Source: GCA-2794515 sp034436155 (GTDB lineage Bacteria > Chloroflexota > Anaerolineae > Aggregatilineales > Phototrophicaceae). Taken from it: a stretch of 64,000 nucleotides of DNA. The first letter of the stretch is position 1. Each line of letters starts with the position of its first letter. The notes beneath the pieces were generated by a model. The model saw nothing but the letters and a program-made list of their open reading frames with translations, did not search any database and was not told the DNA's origin. The translations under genes and the position numbers were made by a program. This document shows positions 26,679-37,000 of this stretch, in pieces. The stretch is from contig DAOTVP010000061.1 of NCBI GenBank assembly GCA_034436155.1, positions 38,734-102,733 of the forward strand. The letters are read 5' to 3'.

Positions 26679-26757
26679 CAACCACTTTTGGACTATTGCG
26701 ATTAATCTCAAAATCATGCAAAGATAAATCATCAGTAGGAGTGATGAGGTATATTGT

Positions 26758-28275
26758 ATGCGCTATTTATTTCGATTAATCGGTCTTATCATTTTTGTCA
26801 CCGCGTTGAGCATCTCCCCGCAACCTGCGCTGGGTCAGGTATTGCCGACTCATTTGATCAATTTGCCTCACGGGTTCAAAATTAGCACATTCGCGCAAAA
26901 TATTCCACAAGCACGGATGATGACCCTTTCGCCTAGTGGGACATTATTCATCGGCACACGCACCAATACGGTGTATGCTATTCCCAATGCCACCAACCAG
27001 AATTACGCCACGCAAATTATCGCTATCCCAACCCCTTATAATGTCGCCAGTGGAGTCGCATTCAGGGACGGGGCATTATATGTCGGGGCAGATGGTGTCG
27101 TCTTTCGCTACGATAACATCGAAGCCAATTTGAATACTCCCCCCACCCCTGTGGTTGTTAATAATACCGTCCCTGCATCGCATGGCGCACGTACCATACG
27201 CTTCGGTCCCGATGACAAGTTATATATCAAAGTCGGTGCGCCCTGTAACGTGTGCGAAGAAAGCGCGGGACCCTATTCTGCCACGATTGTGCGGATGAAT
27301 CCCAACGGCACGAATATCGAGGTGTATGTACGTGGAGCACGCAATGCAGTCGGATACGATTGGCATCCTGTTACGGGCGAATTGTGGTTCACCAACAACG
27401 GGCGCGATGGATTGGGTGACGAATTACCACCCGAAACGCTGAATCGTGCCACAACGATCGGGCAAAATTTCGGCTTCCCCTATTGTCATTCGGGCTTTGT
27501 GGTCGATCCCGAATTTGGTCATTTACACAATTGCAACGAGTTTGTAGCACCTGCTCAACTCATGCCCGCCCATGTCGCGCCGTTGGGGATGCGTTTTTAT
27601 ACGGGGAATAGCTTCCCTGCTGAATATGTCAATCAGGTATTCATCGCTGAACACGGCAGTTGGAATCGGAGTAGCCGAATTGGGTATCGGATTAGCCTTG
27701 TGCGGTTGAATGCCGAATCCGAAGCGATTAGTTACGAAATTTTCGCCGATGGTTGGTTGCAACCGGGCGAAGCTGTCTGGGGGCGACCAGTCGATGTCCA
27801 AGTGATGCCCGATGGGGCAATGCTCATCTCCGATGATTATGCCAACGCGATTTATCGGGTGAATTATATTTGTTCGTTGGCGGGGTTCGGCGGTCAAACT
27901 TTCACCGAACAAGAATTTCAACATCATATCCAAACCAATGTGAATAATCGACCGCCAGCATGGTCTATTCAAAATGCCTTTATCGATTTGGTCAATTGTG
28001 GCATTGTTGCTGTTATCACGCTAGAATCGGGTGAAATTGGTCTGGTGAAAGTGTCAGTTGCCGATGGTAACGGCTTGATGCAAATCACGGTGGATAAAAT
28101 GACAAAAATAGACGGCATATCGCCTGTCAGCATGATGTATGATATGACTGTTCGCAATGAATTAATCCCCATTATCATGCAAAGCCTAAATGACCTCATC
28201 GGTAGTGCGGGCGATAACGGTTTTTCGCGGGTGGCGATCACCAACCAGAATATCGAATTAATGGGACAACCCTAG
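26758..28275 (+). CDS. secreted sorbosone/glucose dehydrogenase-like beta-propeller protein
   Basis: A 505-residue exported protein with signal peptide MRYLFRLIGLIIFVTALSISP. Residues 30-375 resemble the PQQ-type soluble glucose/sorbosone dehydrogenase propeller: LPHGFKISTFAQNIPQARMM, GARTIRFGPDDKLYIKVGAPCNVC, RNAVGYDWHPVTGELWFTNNG and NQVFIAEHGSWNRSS. GxDWHP and FIAEHGSWN are hallmarks of the family and lie where PQQ and calcium bind in relatives; activity is not proven. The C-terminal ~130 residues (from ICSLAGFGGQTF) are an extra domain I do not recognise. Ribosome site GAGG precedes ATG 26758. The next gene begins 12 bases after the stop. Confidence 0.82.
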   Translation: MRYLFRLIGLIIFVTALSISPQPALGQVLPTHLINLPHGFKISTFAQNIPQARMMTLSPSGTLFIGTRTNTVYAIPNATNQNYATQIIAIPTPYNVASGVAFRDGALYVGADGVVFRYDNIEANLNTPPTPVVVNNTVPASHGARTIRFGPDDKLYIKVGAPCNVCEESAGPYSATIVRMNPNGTNIEVYVRGARNAVGYDWHPVTGELWFTNNGRDGLGDELPPETLNRATTIGQNFGFPYCHSGFVVDPEFGHLHNCNEFVAPAQLMPAHVAPLGMRFYTGNSFPAEYVNQVFIAEHGSWNRSSRIGYRISLVRLNAESEAISYEIFADGWLQPGEAVWGRPVDVQVMPDGAMLISDDYANAIYRVNYICSLAGFGGQTFTEQEFQHHIQTNVNNRPPAWSIQNAFIDLVNCGIVAVITLESGEIGLVKVSVADGNGLMQITVDKMTKIDGISPVSMMYDMTVRNELIPIIMQSLNDLIGSAGDNGFSRVAITNQNIELMGQP

Positions 28276-28287
28276 CAAGGATGTGCT

Positions 28288-29244
28288 ATGAAATTGTGGG
28301 CAGTGTGTTTGTTGATGATACTCGGAACAATAGCATGTACGCCACAAGCCGTCACCGAAGTGACCATTGGCTCGTTGCGATGCACGCAAATTAACGCCAC
28401 TGCCCCCAATGTGACGTGTATTGATTTGCCCGATAACGCCATTATCATGCAAATTAAATCGCGTGAGCCGATCACAATTCGTACATCGGAAAATAATCCG
28501 ATTAACCTCACGTTTAATTCGACCATTTACTGGCAACGCAATGGCGCACTTATGACGGTCGCCGTGATAGAAGGCGAAAGTGTCATCGGCACACCCATTG
28601 GCACGCGCAACCTGCGGACAGGGCAACAAATCACCATGAGCATCAGCCAAGAGAACACTGTTTTAGCCATTCCCGATACGCCCGAAGAAGCGACCATCTC
28701 CGTCATACACGGGATGCAACAACTGACCGAACCACCAACCATCACCCCTATCGTCACACAACGCCCCAACCGCACACCCAACCCCGAAGCGACTGATTTT
28801 GTCGATGAATGCACCCCAAACGAAACGTGGACATTCATCTATCGCGTCCAAGGGGGCGATACGCTCACACGAATCGCCAATCGGTATGGCTTGACGATGG
28901 CGGAATTGCAAATCGGCAATTGCATCCAAGACCCGAATCGTATTTTTTCGGGTCAAGAATTGCGCGTGCCAACCGATGGCAATAGCATAGTAACACCTAC
29001 TGTCGCTGTGATTTTGAATGCAGATAGCAAGACAATCGTCTTTGGCGATTGCACCCGTCTGTTTTGGAGTGTAGACAATGCGCGTTTAGTCTATTTGGAT
29101 GATGTGCCCGTGTCACATCATTCCGAACAGGTAATATGCCCCACGCAAACACGCGATTATAACTTGGTTGTGACATTTGAAGATTCATCGCAAGTGTTGT
29201 ATAGCATCACGATTACCGTCATCGCGCCAACCAGCACACCATAG
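28288..29244 (+). CDS. LysM-containing lipoprotein with FecR-like N-terminal domain
   Basis: A 318-residue lipoprotein (MKLWAVCLLMILGTIAC, lipobox GTIAC). Residues 20-145 have the pattern of FecR/Sec-exported iron-sensor-like beta domains seen in Chloroflexota (WQRNGALMTVAVIEGESVIG, VLAIPDTPEEATIS). LysM occupies about residues 185-235: IYRVQGGDTLTRIANRYGLT and RIFSGQELRVP, so it probably binds peptidoglycan. A last Ig-like domain starts at SKTIVFGDCTRLFWSVDNA. It is in a row with the propeller protein before it (12 bases) and a WD40-like lipoprotein after it (82 bases). Confidence 0.85.
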   Translation: MKLWAVCLLMILGTIACTPQAVTEVTIGSLRCTQINATAPNVTCIDLPDNAIIMQIKSREPITIRTSENNPINLTFNSTIYWQRNGALMTVAVIEGESVIGTPIGTRNLRTGQQITMSISQENTVLAIPDTPEEATISVIHGMQQLTEPPTITPIVTQRPNRTPNPEATDFVDECTPNETWTFIYRVQGGDTLTRIANRYGLTMAELQIGNCIQDPNRIFSGQELRVPTDGNSIVTPTVAVILNADSKTIVFGDCTRLFWSVDNARLVYLDDVPVSHHSEQVICPTQTRDYNLVVTFEDSSQVLYSITITVIAPTSTP

Positions 29245-29326
29245 GGCAAACGCCTAAAACAATCCGCGCAAATGTGTTATCATATCCGTCATATTTGTAG
29301 ATTGGCATGATTTAGGATGTGATGTA

Positions 29327-30901
29327 ATGCGCCTACGCAATGTTGTTTTTATCTCGATTCTGATGTGTGTTGCCTGTAGCCCTGCTGATGCGCCTACTAC
29401 CGATATGGCAGTTTTGGCAACAGAAACGTCCACCGCGACACCCACTATCACAGCAACGGCGAGCATCACACCTAGCCCAACCATCACAGAGATACCCTCT
29501 CATACGCCTACACCAACGAACACGCCCACAGAGACAGCAACATCTACACCTACCGCAACACCGAGCATCACACCAACCCCGATGAATACCCCCTTCCCTG
29601 TGCCGAGTATCCGCTTCGATAATTGGGAATCAGTAGATGTGCCAACGGGTTATGTGGTGGGTAATCAATATATTGCCTTCATCAATACCAATGATGCCCA
29701 AAACATCACCAATTTAGCGACAGCCGAAGCGCCTATCACCCGTGCGACATTATTTTTTGCTTCACCAACCAACCCTGCCGCTCGCATCCCCATTTTGGAA
29801 TACGAGACAACTCAGATTGATCAATTTTTTATCTCGCCAACGGGTAACGCGATTGCCTATTTTTTGAATAACCCGCAACGTGGTAACACGGGATTATATG
29901 TTTTGGATGTCGCAATCGGGTTAAGTGGACGCATCGCCGCCCTACCAAGCCTTGCACAACGCGGTATTGTTAGTTTGCCCACCTGGTCGCCTGATGGTCG
30001 CTTTTTAGCCGTCACCCTCGAAACAGGCTACCACTTGGGGATATTTTTATTCGATGTGCAACAATCTACGTGGTCGGCATTGGTCAATGACGGCACATTC
30101 AGTTTTCATCCGGCATGGTCGCCCGATGGGCGATATTTGGCATTTATATCAGACCGTGCCACCTGCCCAACATGGATTCCGCCCGCGCCAAATGCCTGCA
30201 ATCCCGATACAAATCCCACACCGACAGGCGGGCAAGTTTATGTTTTAGAATTCGCCACCAACACCATCACCAAAATCAGCGATGCGCTGGTGTCTGAACC
30301 GCCCTACTGGGTGAATAATCAGACGCTGGGCTTCGCCAGTGGCGATAGCTTTAACCTGCTCAATCCAACCCGTTCCCTATGGATTGCCGATATGCGCGAT
30401 AAGCAAGGGCGCGAAATTCGTCTGCAAGGCGCGGGTGATAATCAACTCAATTTGAATGAAAAATGGTCGCCAAATGGCGAATTGGTGATTTTTCAACATG
30501 CAGGCACAACCAACGAAACGGTCATCATGAATCGGAATGGAGAACGCATCGCCACATTGGATAATTTGACCTTCTCGCGCTTTGGCTTGAGCGCATCGTG
30601 GTCGCCCGATGGAGCGCGGTTGGTGGTCGGCGGAAAAGGCGGTCAATGTCCGTATGGCGTGCGCGTTTTAGAGACGACTAATTTCACCATCGTGGCATCG
30701 GGAAACAATCCTCGCGCCAGTTGTGACCCACTCTATTCGCCAGATGGCACACGCATCGCCTTTTTGGGGATTCGTACTACATCCACATCGTTGGATGGAC
30801 GCGCCGATATATTCAGTAGCACACGAGATGGCTTCGAGACGCAATCGCTCACAACCGATTTACGCGGTCAAACACGCTTCGTGGGTTGGGTAGGCAGATA
30901 A
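29327..30901 (+). CDS. lipoprotein with Thr/Pro linker and TolB/PD40-type beta-propeller
   Basis: A 524-residue lipoprotein: MRLRNVVFISILMCVAC with lipobox CVAC. Residues 20-90 are a Thr/Pro/Ser-rich linker. The rest is a WD40-like (PD40) propeller with repeated WSPDGR motifs: WSPDGRFLAVTLETGYH, WSPDGRYLAFISDRATC, WSPNGELVIFQHAG, WSPDGARLVVGGKGG and YSPDGTRIAFLGIRT. Such propellers bind proteins or ligands outside the membrane; the partner is unknown. TTAGGATGTG lies before ATG 29327. It ends the envelope-gene run before the fabG pair. Confidence 0.87.
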   Translation: MRLRNVVFISILMCVACSPADAPTTDMAVLATETSTATPTITATASITPSPTITEIPSHTPTPTNTPTETATSTPTATPSITPTPMNTPFPVPSIRFDNWESVDVPTGYVVGNQYIAFINTNDAQNITNLATAEAPITRATLFFASPTNPAARIPILEYETTQIDQFFISPTGNAIAYFLNNPQRGNTGLYVLDVAIGLSGRIAALPSLAQRGIVSLPTWSPDGRFLAVTLETGYHLGIFLFDVQQSTWSALVNDGTFSFHPAWSPDGRYLAFISDRATCPTWIPPAPNACNPDTNPTPTGGQVYVLEFATNTITKISDALVSEPPYWVNNQTLGFASGDSFNLLNPTRSLWIADMRDKQGREIRLQGAGDNQLNLNEKWSPNGELVIFQHAGTTNETVIMNRNGERIATLDNLTFSRFGLSASWSPDGARLVVGGKGGQCPYGVRVLETTNFTIVASGNNPRASCDPLYSPDGTRIAFLGIRTTSTSLDGRADIFSSTRDGFETQSLTTDLRGQTRFVGWVGR

Positions 30902-30944
30902 ACCTAGAATAAGTTATAATCCCAAAATTGATTATCCTTATAGA

Positions 30945-30962
30945 GACACGATATATCGTGTC
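30945..30962. promoter_or_regulatory. perfect 18-bp palindrome upstream of fabG
   Basis: GACACGAT, AT, ATCGTGTC (30945-30962) is a perfect dyad 26 bases before the fabG start and 24 bases after a perfect -10 (TATAAT, 30915-30920). Position and symmetry fit an operator for a dimeric repressor; alternatively it is the stump of a family I palindrome, whose outer stems also contain ACGAT. Confidence 0.5.
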
Positions 30963-30988
30963 CGTGTATGGTATGCAAAGGGAACATT

Positions 30989-31735
30989 ATGTCACAACTC
31001 AGCGATAAAATTGCCGTTGTCACGGGCGGTAGCAGGGGGATTGGTCGCGCCATCGCGCTTGAACTGGGCAAACGCGGGGCGCATGTGGTCGTCAATTACA
31101 ACAACAATGCCGATGCCGCCCAGACCGTTGTCGATGAAATCATCGCCAATGGCGGGAGCGCCAACCACCTTCAAGCCGATGTGAGCGATGAGGCGCAAGC
31201 CCAAAAATTGATTAAAGAGACCACCACCGCACACGGCAAAATTGACATTTTGGTCAATAATGCGGGCATCACCCGCGATAATCTCATTATGATGATGAAA
31301 CCCGAAGACTTTGATGCCGTCATCAACACCAATTTACGTAGTACGTGGTTATGCGCCAAAGCCGCCGTGCGCTCGATGATGAGCAAACGCTACGGGCGCA
31401 TCATCAACATCACCAGCGTGAGTGGGATTATGGGGCAAGCGGGTCAGACTAATTACAGCGCCAGCAAAGCGGGGATTATTGGCTTCACCAAAGCACTTGC
31501 CCGTGAGGTCGCCAGCAGAGGCATCACCGTCAACGCCGTTGCGCCCGGATTTGTTCTGACAGACCTGACGAAAGATTTGCCCGAAGAACTCACCACCCAA
31601 CTGAATGCGGTTATCCCGTTGGGGCGTTGGGGCGAAGCGCAAGATGTCGCCAACGCCGTTGCATTTTTGGCATCGGATGAGGCGGGTTATATCACGGGGC
31701 ATGTCTTGAATGTAGACGGCGGGATGGCGATGTGA
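30989..31735 (+). CDS. fabG: 3-oxoacyl-[acyl-carrier-protein] reductase
   Basis: NAD(P)H-dependent reduction of 3-oxoacyl-ACP in fatty acid elongation. A 248-residue short-chain dehydrogenase: cofactor loop VVTGGSRGIGRAI, NNAG in ILVNNAGITRDN, catalytic Ser in NITSVSGIMGQAG, Tyr-Lys in NYSASKAGIIGFTKA and the PG motif VAPGFVLTDLT; the ending YITGHVLNVDGGMAM is typical of FabG. I chose ATG 30989 with AGGGA upstream (the frame opens at 30968). Overlaps the next start (GTG 31732) by 4 bases, so the two are translationally coupled. No other fab genes are nearby. Confidence 0.93.
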   Translation: MSQLSDKIAVVTGGSRGIGRAIALELGKRGAHVVVNYNNNADAAQTVVDEIIANGGSANHLQADVSDEAQAQKLIKETTTAHGKIDILVNNAGITRDNLIMMMKPEDFDAVINTNLRSTWLCAKAAVRSMMSKRYGRIINITSVSGIMGQAGQTNYSASKAGIIGFTKALAREVASRGITVNAVAPGFVLTDLTKDLPEELTTQLNAVIPLGRWGEAQDVANAVAFLASDEAGYITGHVLNVDGGMAM

Positions 31736-32235
31736 TAATGACTCCATTAACCCCTGATGATGTACAACGCGCCATAGATATGTTTGATAGCACCATTCGG
31801 ATTCGCTTTTTTGACGATTCCACCGCTACATCGCAACAAGCCGCCGATGCCATTGGCTGTTTGTTGGGGCAAATCGTCAAGAGTTTGGCGTTTTTGGTGG
31901 ATGAAAAACCCATCCTGATTTTAGCCAGTGGCGATGGTCGGGTAGATGATAAAAAACTCGCCGCCCTGTTTAATGTATCGCGCAAAAAGGTGAAAACCGC
32001 CTCGCCCGAACAGTGCATCGACATTTATGGATATGCCCCAGGCGGTGTGCCACCTGTGGGCATCCGCACGGCGAATATACCCGTTTACATTGACCAATCA
32101 TTGGAACGATTCGACCAACTGTATGCGGCGGCGGGAGCGCATAATGCCATTTTCCCCATATCTCGACTAGATTTAATCAAGATGACGGGCGGGAACGTGG
32201 TGGATATTCGCAAAGAGGATAATCCATCAGAATAA
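31732..32235 (+). CDS. YbaK/EbsC-type aminoacyl-tRNA deacylase
   Basis: A 167-residue protein of the YbaK/ProX family, which removes wrongly attached amino acids (for example Cys from Cys-tRNA(Pro)) in trans. Family marks: TSQQAADAIGCLLGQIVKSLAF, the catalytic-region Lys in SRKKVKTASPEQ and GYAPGGVPPVGI, the strongly conserved GG-VPP loop. Start is GTG 31732 overlapping the fabG stop by 4 bases, or ATG 31738. Which mischarged tRNA it edits is not visible. Coupling with fabG is unexplained and may be incidental. Confidence 0.9.
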   Translation: MIMTPLTPDDVQRAIDMFDSTIRIRFFDDSTATSQQAADAIGCLLGQIVKSLAFLVDEKPILILASGDGRVDDKKLAALFNVSRKKVKTASPEQCIDIYGYAPGGVPPVGIRTANIPVYIDQSLERFDQLYAAAGAHNAIFPISRLDLIKMTGGNVVDIRKEDNPSE

Positions 32236-32259
32236 AAATAATATTTTTGCATCATTATA

Positions 32260-32290
32260 GGGCGGATATATGGCTTCGCCTAATCCGCCC
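32260..32290 (+). repeat. bipartite palindrome, family I, left member of a pair
   Basis: Outer stem GGGCGGAT (32260-32267) with ATCCGCCC (32283-32290); inner stem GGC with GCC around TTC; spacers ATAT and TA. Followed by CTACAAATTTTTG and, 24 bases on, by the opposed element 32314-32346. Confidence 0.85.
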
Positions 32291-32313
32291 CTACAAATTT
32301 TTGATGTCTGTAC

Positions 32314-32346
32314 GGGACGATTAGCCCGCAGGGCGTATATCGTCCC
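32314..32346 (-). repeat. bipartite palindrome, family I, right member of a pair
   Basis: Outer stem GGGACGAT (32314-32321) with ATCGTCCC (32339-32346); inner stem GCCC with GGGC around GCA; spacers TA and GTAT, the mirror order of the left member. Preceded by CTGTAC. Lies between convergent genes. Confidence 0.85.
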
Positions 32347-32361
32347 TCTGCAATGACGAAT

Positions 32362-33990
32362 CTAATACGTATCGGGCAAATCGTTCAGGAATAGCACTGT
32401 ATCGCCTGGGACTAAATGCGTCTGATACCAACTGATCGCCTCGCGCAATTCATCCACCACCTGCAAACGGTCATCGGCGAAGCCAGAGGCTTTTAACCCG
32501 TCAAAAATCGGCTTGGTTTGCTCTGCGCCGACCAAAATCACATCCGTTGCATACTGTGTGAGCAATTCCCCCAATTTATAATTTTCGGGATAATGCAATT
32601 CGCCCAATTCGACCATGCCAGGGGTGACGACCAATTTTCTGCCACCATGCAAGCTCAGGGCTTTGAGGGCGCTGACCACCCCCGCGGGGTTGGCACTATA
32701 GGCATCGTTGATGATGGTGATTCCACCGATGGTCTGTTTGACCAACCGACTCTCGGCGGGGCGTAAATTCTTCACCCGTTGGGCAACATCGCGCAATTTC
32801 ATGCCTTCATGCACCGCTACCGCCGTTGCTAATAGGATGTTGGTCACATTATGCTCACCCATGAGCGCCGTCTCGAAATATGCCGATTCACCCGTCTGTG
32901 CATCGGTCACGGTGAACGATAATCCGTTCAACGTTTCGATGACATCCGAGCCGATGAAGCGCACCCCATCGGGCGGATTTTGGGGAGAGACCGTTTTGCT
33001 GATAGCGAGGCGCGTTTTTGGATACCCCTTGTTATACATCTCGCGCACATACGGGTTATCCCAATTGAACACCCCTACTCCATCAGGTGGTAATGCCTTG
33101 ATGATTTCATATTTGGCGATGGCGATATTCTCTAGGCTACCGAATCGTTCTAAGTGTTGCGGACCAACTTCGACCACAATGCTGATATGGGGCGGGGTGA
33201 GTCTGCAAATTCGTTGAATTTCGCCACGAATATACGCGCCCATCTCGACCACGAAATAATCGATGCTAAAATCATTTTTGAGGTCGTTGTTAACGGCGAT
33301 GCACACGCCCATCATAGTGTTATAACTTTTGGGCGTGGGATAGGCTTTATAACGCCCGTTGAGGATGTCGGTCAAAAACACTTTGGTGGTGGTTTTACCG
33401 TAACTGCCCGTGATGCCAATCACGGTTGGGTTGATTTGCTTCATCACATGTTTAGCCGATGCCACAAAGCGCCCGCGCAAAAATCCTTCTATCGGCATCG
33501 TGGTGATGTTGCCAAGCATCAGGTATATCGGCGCGATGAGATGGGCGGTTAACCCTGCTATCATCACAAAGAGAGTCGCAAAACGCACCGATTCGATGCG
33601 ACTGGTGATGAGCGCGATGATAATAAACGTGATGGCTATCCATAACGCTGTCGCGCTGAGTAAGCGATTGGCACGCGGGGTATGCCGAAATTTTTTCTTG
33701 ATTTCGCCCTCATCAGGCGGGGTATTGGAGATAATCGCAACTATCATGCCGATAATAACGGGTAATGCCGAACCACTCGATTCGCTGAAGACGAATATCA
33801 TCACCAGACCAATCGCCGTCACCAGCAACGGACGCGATGGCATAAAGCGGTCACGCGCTTTGACCCACCAACGGGCATATCGCCCCATTTTGTATTCTTC
33901 GATCTGATAAAATCGCGCTTGTTTATAGGCGCGTAAACCCGTCCCCGCGCCCCATATCAGGATGAGCAGAAGCAATAAGATTATGTTCAT
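32362..33990 (-). CDS. membrane-anchored MurF-like Mur ligase
   Basis: A 542-residue Mur ligase. The C-terminal two thirds match MurF (UDP-MurNAc-tripeptide--D-Ala-D-Ala ligase): ATP loop GITGSYGKTTTKVF (about residue 195), SYNTMMGVCIAVNN, PQHLERFGSL, MGEHNVTNILLA, and the MurF-type INDAYSANPAGVVSALKAL. Unlike ordinary MurF, residues 1-165 hold five or six membrane segments (MNIILLLLLILIWGAG at the start) in place of the soluble UDP-binding domain. Membrane MurF-like ligases are known in several phyla and may act on other substrates, so I do not assign murF with certainty. It begins 17 bases after the Ser/Thr kinase gene, apparently in one operon. Confidence 0.85.
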   Translation of the reverse strand: MNIILLLLLILIWGAGTGLRAYKQARFYQIEEYKMGRYARWWVKARDRFMPSRPLLVTAIGLVMIFVFSESSGSALPVIIGMIVAIISNTPPDEGEIKKKFRHTPRANRLLSATALWIAITFIIIALITSRIESVRFATLFVMIAGLTAHLIAPIYLMLGNITTMPIEGFLRGRFVASAKHVMKQINPTVIGITGSYGKTTTKVFLTDILNGRYKAYPTPKSYNTMMGVCIAVNNDLKNDFSIDYFVVEMGAYIRGEIQRICRLTPPHISIVVEVGPQHLERFGSLENIAIAKYEIIKALPPDGVGVFNWDNPYVREMYNKGYPKTRLAISKTVSPQNPPDGVRFIGSDVIETLNGLSFTVTDAQTGESAYFETALMGEHNVTNILLATAVAVHEGMKLRDVAQRVKNLRPAESRLVKQTIGGITIINDAYSANPAGVVSALKALSLHGGRKLVVTPGMVELGELHYPENYKLGELLTQYATDVILVGAEQTKPIFDGLKASGFADDRLQVVDELREAISWYQTHLVPGDTVLFLNDLPDTY

Positions 33991-34007
33991 ATCAACCTTT
34001 ATAGGTG

Positions 34008-37000
34008 CTATTCACCCAAAATATCCAATAAAACAGATTCCAATGTCTTTTGTTTGCCTTGTTCCCAACCCGATTTGGCGCTGGCTTCATCCATTTTGGC
34101 TTGTAAATCGAATGAGAATTGTTCGACTTCATCTTCCATTGAATCGGGCAAATTTTCAGCATGTGCCATGAACGAAACAAGTTCTAAGGCGTGGTCTAAA
34201 TATCCTTGCATCACGTACAGTCGTGCCAAATACATGAACATGGAAAAAATAACATCGGCGGATTGGGCATCTTTGGCGATTTTAATGCCCATAATATAAT
34301 TGGCATGAGCGACCGCATAATTTTTCTGTTCGGCAAAGACCCGCCCTAATTGCAGATACATATTGGCAATACCTGCGTTGTCATTCATCTCGCGGTAAGT
34401 GGATTGGGCTTTGTTGAAGGCTTGAATCGCCTCATCGTATTCGCCTAAATCAAAGGACAATTGCCCCATTTGTTCATAAATTTGCGCCACATGGGTTTTA
34501 TCTTCGCTCTGAGAGGCACGCATCAGCCTGTCCATCAATTCACGGCGTTTATCGCGGGCTTCGTCAATCCGTTTGACAGTCACCGTATCGAGTTTGCCCG
34601 ATGTCCCTGCCATGCCCCATTGCCCGCCCAATTCACGCGATAAATTCAGGCTTTGTTGATACAAATCTTTAGCGAGTTTGTCATCGCCCATATCATAGGC
34701 AACACTGCCCAAGCTATTCAACACCTTAACCACATCTGCCTGTTTATCGAGTTGTTGATAAATCTCTAAACTGCGATTATAAAATTTACGCGCCGCCTCA
34801 TACAATCCACGCACATGCTCCACATTGCCCAATGCGAACAACGAACTAGCAATACCTTCGGGGAGTTCGTGTTTTTCGGCGATTTGCAAACTTTCCTGAT
34901 ACAATTGTCGGGCTTGGGTATAAGCCCCAAACCCCAGATACGCCTCCGCTTTGCGATGTTGCAAATATACACGACGCAATTCACTCTCTTTGATAGCTTG
35001 TGTTTTGGGCGTGATGAGGGTTAAAGCGCGTTCAAAAAATAGCACCGCCTCTTGATATGCCCCACTGCGTAAAGCCTGTTCACCTGCTAGGCTTGTATAA
35101 TATTCTTCTTTTACAGGATCGCCAACGATGTTCCAGTGATAAGCGAGTTTGGCGACATTTTCGGTCGTACCGTACAATTTTTCGAGACCCTCGGCGACTC
35201 GCTTGTGCAGTTGAATCAGGTCACGTTTAGAGATACGTTCCAGAACACCATCGCGCAATTTATCGTGCGTGAAGCGCCATTCGCCATCTATCACCTCTAA
35301 AATGGCGGCGTTGGCACATTCATTTAAGAATGTGTTCACATCTATCGTGATCATCAACGAGCGCAATAATGTCAAATCCACTTCTCTGCCAATAACCGCT
35401 ACCAATGCGAGCGTATCGTGCATATGAGCGGGGAGTTTATCTAAACGGCGTTGGATAATGCGTTGTACCCCACCTGCGAATACACTTTGGGGCAAGGTAG
35501 TACGACCAATTTCTTCGAGGTTGCCCGCCTCTTCTGCGAGGACACGCACGACTTCGATGAGGAAGAACACATTGCCTTCGGTCTCGCGTTGGAGCAGATG
35601 CACGACTTGTTCTTTCGTGCCAGCATCACCGAGCATGGCTTGGCTGAGTTCGGCAATATCAGATTCGTTCAGGCGGTTGAGTTTGAGGTGTGTCGCATTG
35701 GGCAACACATTGGGCAAATCGGGACGTTCATCATCCCGAAAACTGGCGATAAGCAACAACGGTAGTTGATGCGCCAATTGGCTCAAAGATGCGAACAGGC
35801 TGATGTTTTCGCTACCCGCCCAGTGTAAATCTTCGAGCATAATCACCACAGGGCGACCAATAGCGCGTATCATGCGCTCTAGGGCATCTAGTAAACGCGA
35901 CTGCACTTTGGTCGATTCAAGTTCACTCGCCGCCTCTAAGTGATAGGGGGGCAACGAGACAATATCGGGGACGAGCAATTTAATCAGCCCCGCGTCTACC
36001 GCATCCAATTCGCCCACCAAACCCAACCAACGAAAAACATTGCGCCACAATTGATACGGTGCGCGTCCTTCGATGTTGGATTGCCCACGCATGGCGAGCG
36101 CACCATCCACCAACGCCAGCGTGCGTAATTCATCTATCAGACGTGATTTACCCACCCCACTTTCGCCACCGATGAGCCATGCGCTACCGCGTCCTTCTTT
36201 GGCATCAGCAAGCGCCAGCGCCAATTGACCCAATTCTTTATCGCGCCCGACCAAGCGAGCGGCTTGTAAAAAACTATCGCGGGTGGCGGATGTATCGAGT
36301 TCGATTGGCTCATCCAACGCATATTTGAGGGCATTAATCGCCTCACCTGCATTGGCAAAACGGTCATCAGGGTCTTTCATCAACAAGCGTTCAATAAATA
36401 CGCCAATATCATAACTCACATCCAATTGGCTGATGTCTGGAATTTTGAATAACACACTGTTGATGAGGGTGCTAATATCGGTCTGCGGAAAAGGATGTTC
36501 TCCCTTGAACATTTCGTATGCAATCACCCCAACCGCATATAAATCCGATACTTCTGTGGCGGGTGCGCCTTTTAGCACCTCTGGCGCAAGATACGCCACC
36601 GTCCCCGCCACGCCTTGATTATTCTCGGTGGTGCTGGCGCGGTCACGCATGACGGATAAGCCAAAATCCAACACATGCACACGGCTATTCACCACCAACA
36701 CATTGGCAGGTTTGAGGTCACGATGCAACACGCCACGCCGATGGAGATACATCAGGGCTTGGAGCAATTGCAACAAATAGGTCACTTTGGTGGTGATGGA
36801 TTTTTGGTAGGTGGCTTCGAGGATGGTTTGCGTATTTTCGAGCAGTTCCATCGTGTAATAGGGCAAGCGACTTTCATCGAAGCCATAATCGATTACCTCG
36901 ATGATATACGGATGGTGAAACGATGCCATCAGTTTGAATTCTTGGGTGAGCGCAAGACGGAAGTTTTCGTTCATATCGCCCAAATCGCCATCACTGAGAA

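Noticed and set aside
32260..32346. Ordinary intrinsic terminators for the convergent genes
   Set aside because: The hairpins have no T-run directly after the stem, recur with fixed spacers and pair geometry at many loci, and so are better explained as a repeat family, though they may also affect transcript ends.
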